Position numbers and translations under genes: made by a program. The notes below the pieces were generated by a model that saw only the letters and a list, made by a program, of their open reading frames with translations, did not search any database and was not told where the DNA came from. 64,000 nt of DNA. It comes from an uncultured Clostridia bacterium. GTDB taxonomy: Bacteria; Bacillota; Clostridia; Christensenellales; Aristaeellaceae. The stretch is taken from positions 19,558-83,557 of the forward strand of contig CALCTW010000132.1 in the NCBI GenBank assembly GCA_937907055.1, given 5' to 3'. Shown here piece by piece: positions 62,362-64,000 of this stretch (position 1 is its first letter; each line of letters opens with the position of its first letter).

Positions 62362-64000
62362 TTATTTGGCCAGTCTGGCGACCAGCTTGGTGGAACGCTC
62401 CAGGAAAGCCTTGAGATCGGCGGATTCCAGCGGACGGGAGGCCATACGGGCGATATCATACAGCTGGCGGCACAGCAGATCTTTGGTTTCCTGATCCTCC
62501 ATGGAAGAGAGGGACTGAACGGTGGGGTTCAGGCGGTTGAGCACCAGCGTGTATTTGTCGGGCATGGGGAAATCCTGACCGTAGGCGCGGCTCATTTCCT
62601 TGTAGCGGCGCATCTGCTCGTCTTCCAGCAGCATCAGCGGCAGCTCCTTATCGGACAGGGCTTCCAGCTTCACTTCCAGCTCGGGCTGCTCCAGCGCGCC
62701 GCGGAACAGATCCTGTAGAGGCTCGAGGGTCAGATCCTTGCCCTCTTCGGTCTCCTCGGTCAGGCCGGATACATCGGCGTCCACACGGGCAAACTCGGGA
62801 GCGTCATCGCCGGAGGAATACTCCAGGAAGGACATGAAGTTCATATCGATCAGGGTGTCCATCACCACGACATCGATGCCGCGGGCGGTGTACAGCGCCA
62901 CATTGGCGGCCTGACGGTTTTCTTCGGTGGTGTAGTAGATCTTCTTGCCGGCCTTGCCTTCGTTGCGGGCTTTGTATTCATCGCGGGTGAAGTATTCGCC
63001 GGCGGTGGTCTTGAACAGCAGGGAATTCTTCACGGAATCGAAGAACTTGTTGTCCTTGATGCAGCCGTACTTGACGAAGGGATGGATATCGTCCCAGTAG
63101 GTCTGGTACTTGTCGCGCTCGGTGTTGAACAGGCCGTTCAGCTTATCGGCCACCTTTTTGGTGATGTGGGCGGAAAGTTTCTTGACATAGCCGTCATTCT
63201 GCAGGAAGGAACGGGACACGTTCAGCGGCAGATCGGGGCAGTCGATCACACCCTTGAGCAGCATCAGGAATTCCGGAATAACTTCCTTGATGTTATCAGC
63301 CACGAACACCTGACGGTTGAAGAGTTTGATCTCGCCCTCCTGACCGCCGAAATCGCGGCGGATGCGCGGGAAGTAGAGGATGCCCTTCAGGTTGAAGGGA
63401 TAATCCACGTTCAGGTGGATCCAGAACAGCGGCTCCTCGTAGGTGTGGAAAAGCTTGCGGTAGGTCTCTTTATACTGCTCCTCCGTGCAGTCCTTGGGCG
63501 CGGAGAGCCACAGGGGATGCGTGTCATTGATGGGCTTGGGCGCTTCCGGCGCTTCGGTCTTTTCTTCGGTGTCGTTTTCTTTCTTTTCGGCAGGGGCCTT
63601 TACTTCGTCCAGATAGATGGGCGTGGCCATATAGCCGCAATAGCGCTCCAGCACCTGACGGACACGGAAGCCCTCCAGGAATTCCTTTTCCTCCTCGGTG
63701 ATGTGCAGCGTGATGCAGGTGCCGCGTTCGGAGCGGGTACCTTCATCCATGGTGTACTGCATTCCGTCCGCGCTGTTCCACAGAACGGGCGCGGCCCCCT
63801 CCTGATAGGAAAGGGTGTCGATGGTCACCTGATCGGCCGCCATGAAAGCGGAATAAAAGCCCAGACCGAAGTGACCGATGATGCCGCCCTTGTCGTCATT
63901 GCCGGTGTAGTTCTTCAGGAACTCCTCCGCGCCGGAGAAAGCCACCTGATTGATGTACTTGTCCACTTCGTCGGCGGTCATACCGATGCCGTTATCCTCA
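62362..64000 (-). CDS. htpG: Molecular chaperone HtpG (Hsp90), N-terminus outside window
   Basis: The frame runs off the right edge. 546 codons are visible; full HtpG is about 620-640 residues, so roughly the first 80 are missing. The visible part begins in the GHKL ATPase domain with EDNGIGMTADEV and continues with GHFGLGFYSAFMAAD. The middle domain has PLNVSRSFLQNDGYVKKLSA with the catalytic-loop Arg. The C-terminal dimerisation domain follows. A charged insert (EKKENDTEEKTEAPEAP) lies between the N and middle domains. It folds and remodels client proteins under stress. It ends at a terminator. Confidence 0.96.
   Translation of the reverse strand, partial: EDNGIGMTADEVDKYINQVAFSGAEEFLKNYTGNDDKGGIIGHFGLGFYSAFMAADQVTIDTLSYQEGAAPVLWNSADGMQYTMDEGTRSERGTCITLHITEEEKEFLEGFRVRQVLERYCGYMATPIYLDEVKAPAEKKENDTEEKTEAPEAPKPINDTHPLWLSAPKDCTEEQYKETYRKLFHTYEEPLFWIHLNVDYPFNLKGILYFPRIRRDFGGQEGEIKLFNRQVFVADNIKEVIPEFLMLLKGVIDCPDLPLNVSRSFLQNDGYVKKLSAHITKKVADKLNGLFNTERDKYQTYWDDIHPFVKYGCIKDNKFFDSVKNSLLFKTTAGEYFTRDEYKARNEGKAGKKIYYTTEENRQAANVALYTARGIDVVVMDTLIDMNFMSFLEYSSGDDAPEFARVDADVSGLTEETEEGKDLTLEPLQDLFRGALEQPELEVKLEALSDKELPLMLLEDEQMRRYKEMSRAYGQDFPMPDKYTLVLNRLNPTVQSLSSMEDQETKDLLCRQLYDIARMASRPLESADLKAFLERSTKLVARLAK

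Overview
The window looks like chromosomal DNA from an anaerobic, plant-fibre-degrading relative of the Clostridia (Firmicutes) with GC-rich genes. The signs are a three-subunit [FeFe]-hydrogenase of the NADH/ferredoxin type, a GH5 cellulase carrying a dockerin, uronate (pectin) catabolism, Bacillus-like sigma-A promoters (TTGACA-17-TATAAT), strong GGAGG ribosome binding sites, and a Clostridia/Bacillus-style spoVB-mazG-hup cluster. Assignment below class level is not possible from sequence alone.

Layout. 1-2.2 kb: the end of a large surface protein with repeated beta-sandwich modules, then a small membrane protein. 2.3-6.6 kb: altronate dehydratase and tagaturonate reductase (uxaA, uxaB), divergent from a LacI-type regulator. 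6.6-8.9 kb: an AT-rich island with small secreted or membrane proteins (one broken by a TAG codon) and an XRE regulator with repeated GAGATA half-sites. 9.0-10.9 kb: a GH20-like glycosidase. 11.0-15.2 kb: hydrogenase operon. 15.2-15.6 kb: palindrome-rich spacer. 15.6-17.2 kb: HAD hydrolase and ComEC-like metallo-hydrolase. 17.3-22.0 kb: a compact phage tail-tip plus lysis module in which two genes are cut by in-frame TAG codons. 22.0-23.5 kb: a structured leader RNA with a terminator ahead of a CNNM/CorC ion transporter. 23.5-24.0 kb: a gene-free stretch with a cluster of DnaA boxes. 24.0-29.1 kb: oligopeptide-type ABC operon. 29.4-34.0 kb: leuS, a pectin-type acetylesterase, rqcP and a small secreted protein. 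34.2-44.4 kb: an unusual sugar ABC transporter operon with five extra small membrane proteins and two ATPases. 44.8-52.8 kb: hup, mazG, spoVB-like, gyrA, gyrB. 53.1-54.9 kb: mnmG. 55.0-64 kb: dockerin GH5 cellulase, prmC, yqhQ-like, rpmE, glycerate kinase, GntP permease and the C-terminal part of htpG.

How it fits together. Several parts concern plant cell-wall use: cellulase, rhamnogalacturonan-type acetylesterase, uronate enzymes and a LplABC-type importer. The uxaB promoter and the importer promoter carry the same operator-like sequence just downstream of the -10 box, so they may share control by a LacI-family protein, either the local regulator or a CcpA homologue. Electrons from sugar oxidation would leave through the hydrogenase. 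The G/C bias of the + strand seems to change sign around 15-16 kb independently of gene direction; with the DnaA-box cluster at 23.6 kb this raises the possibility that a replication origin lies in this part of the window.
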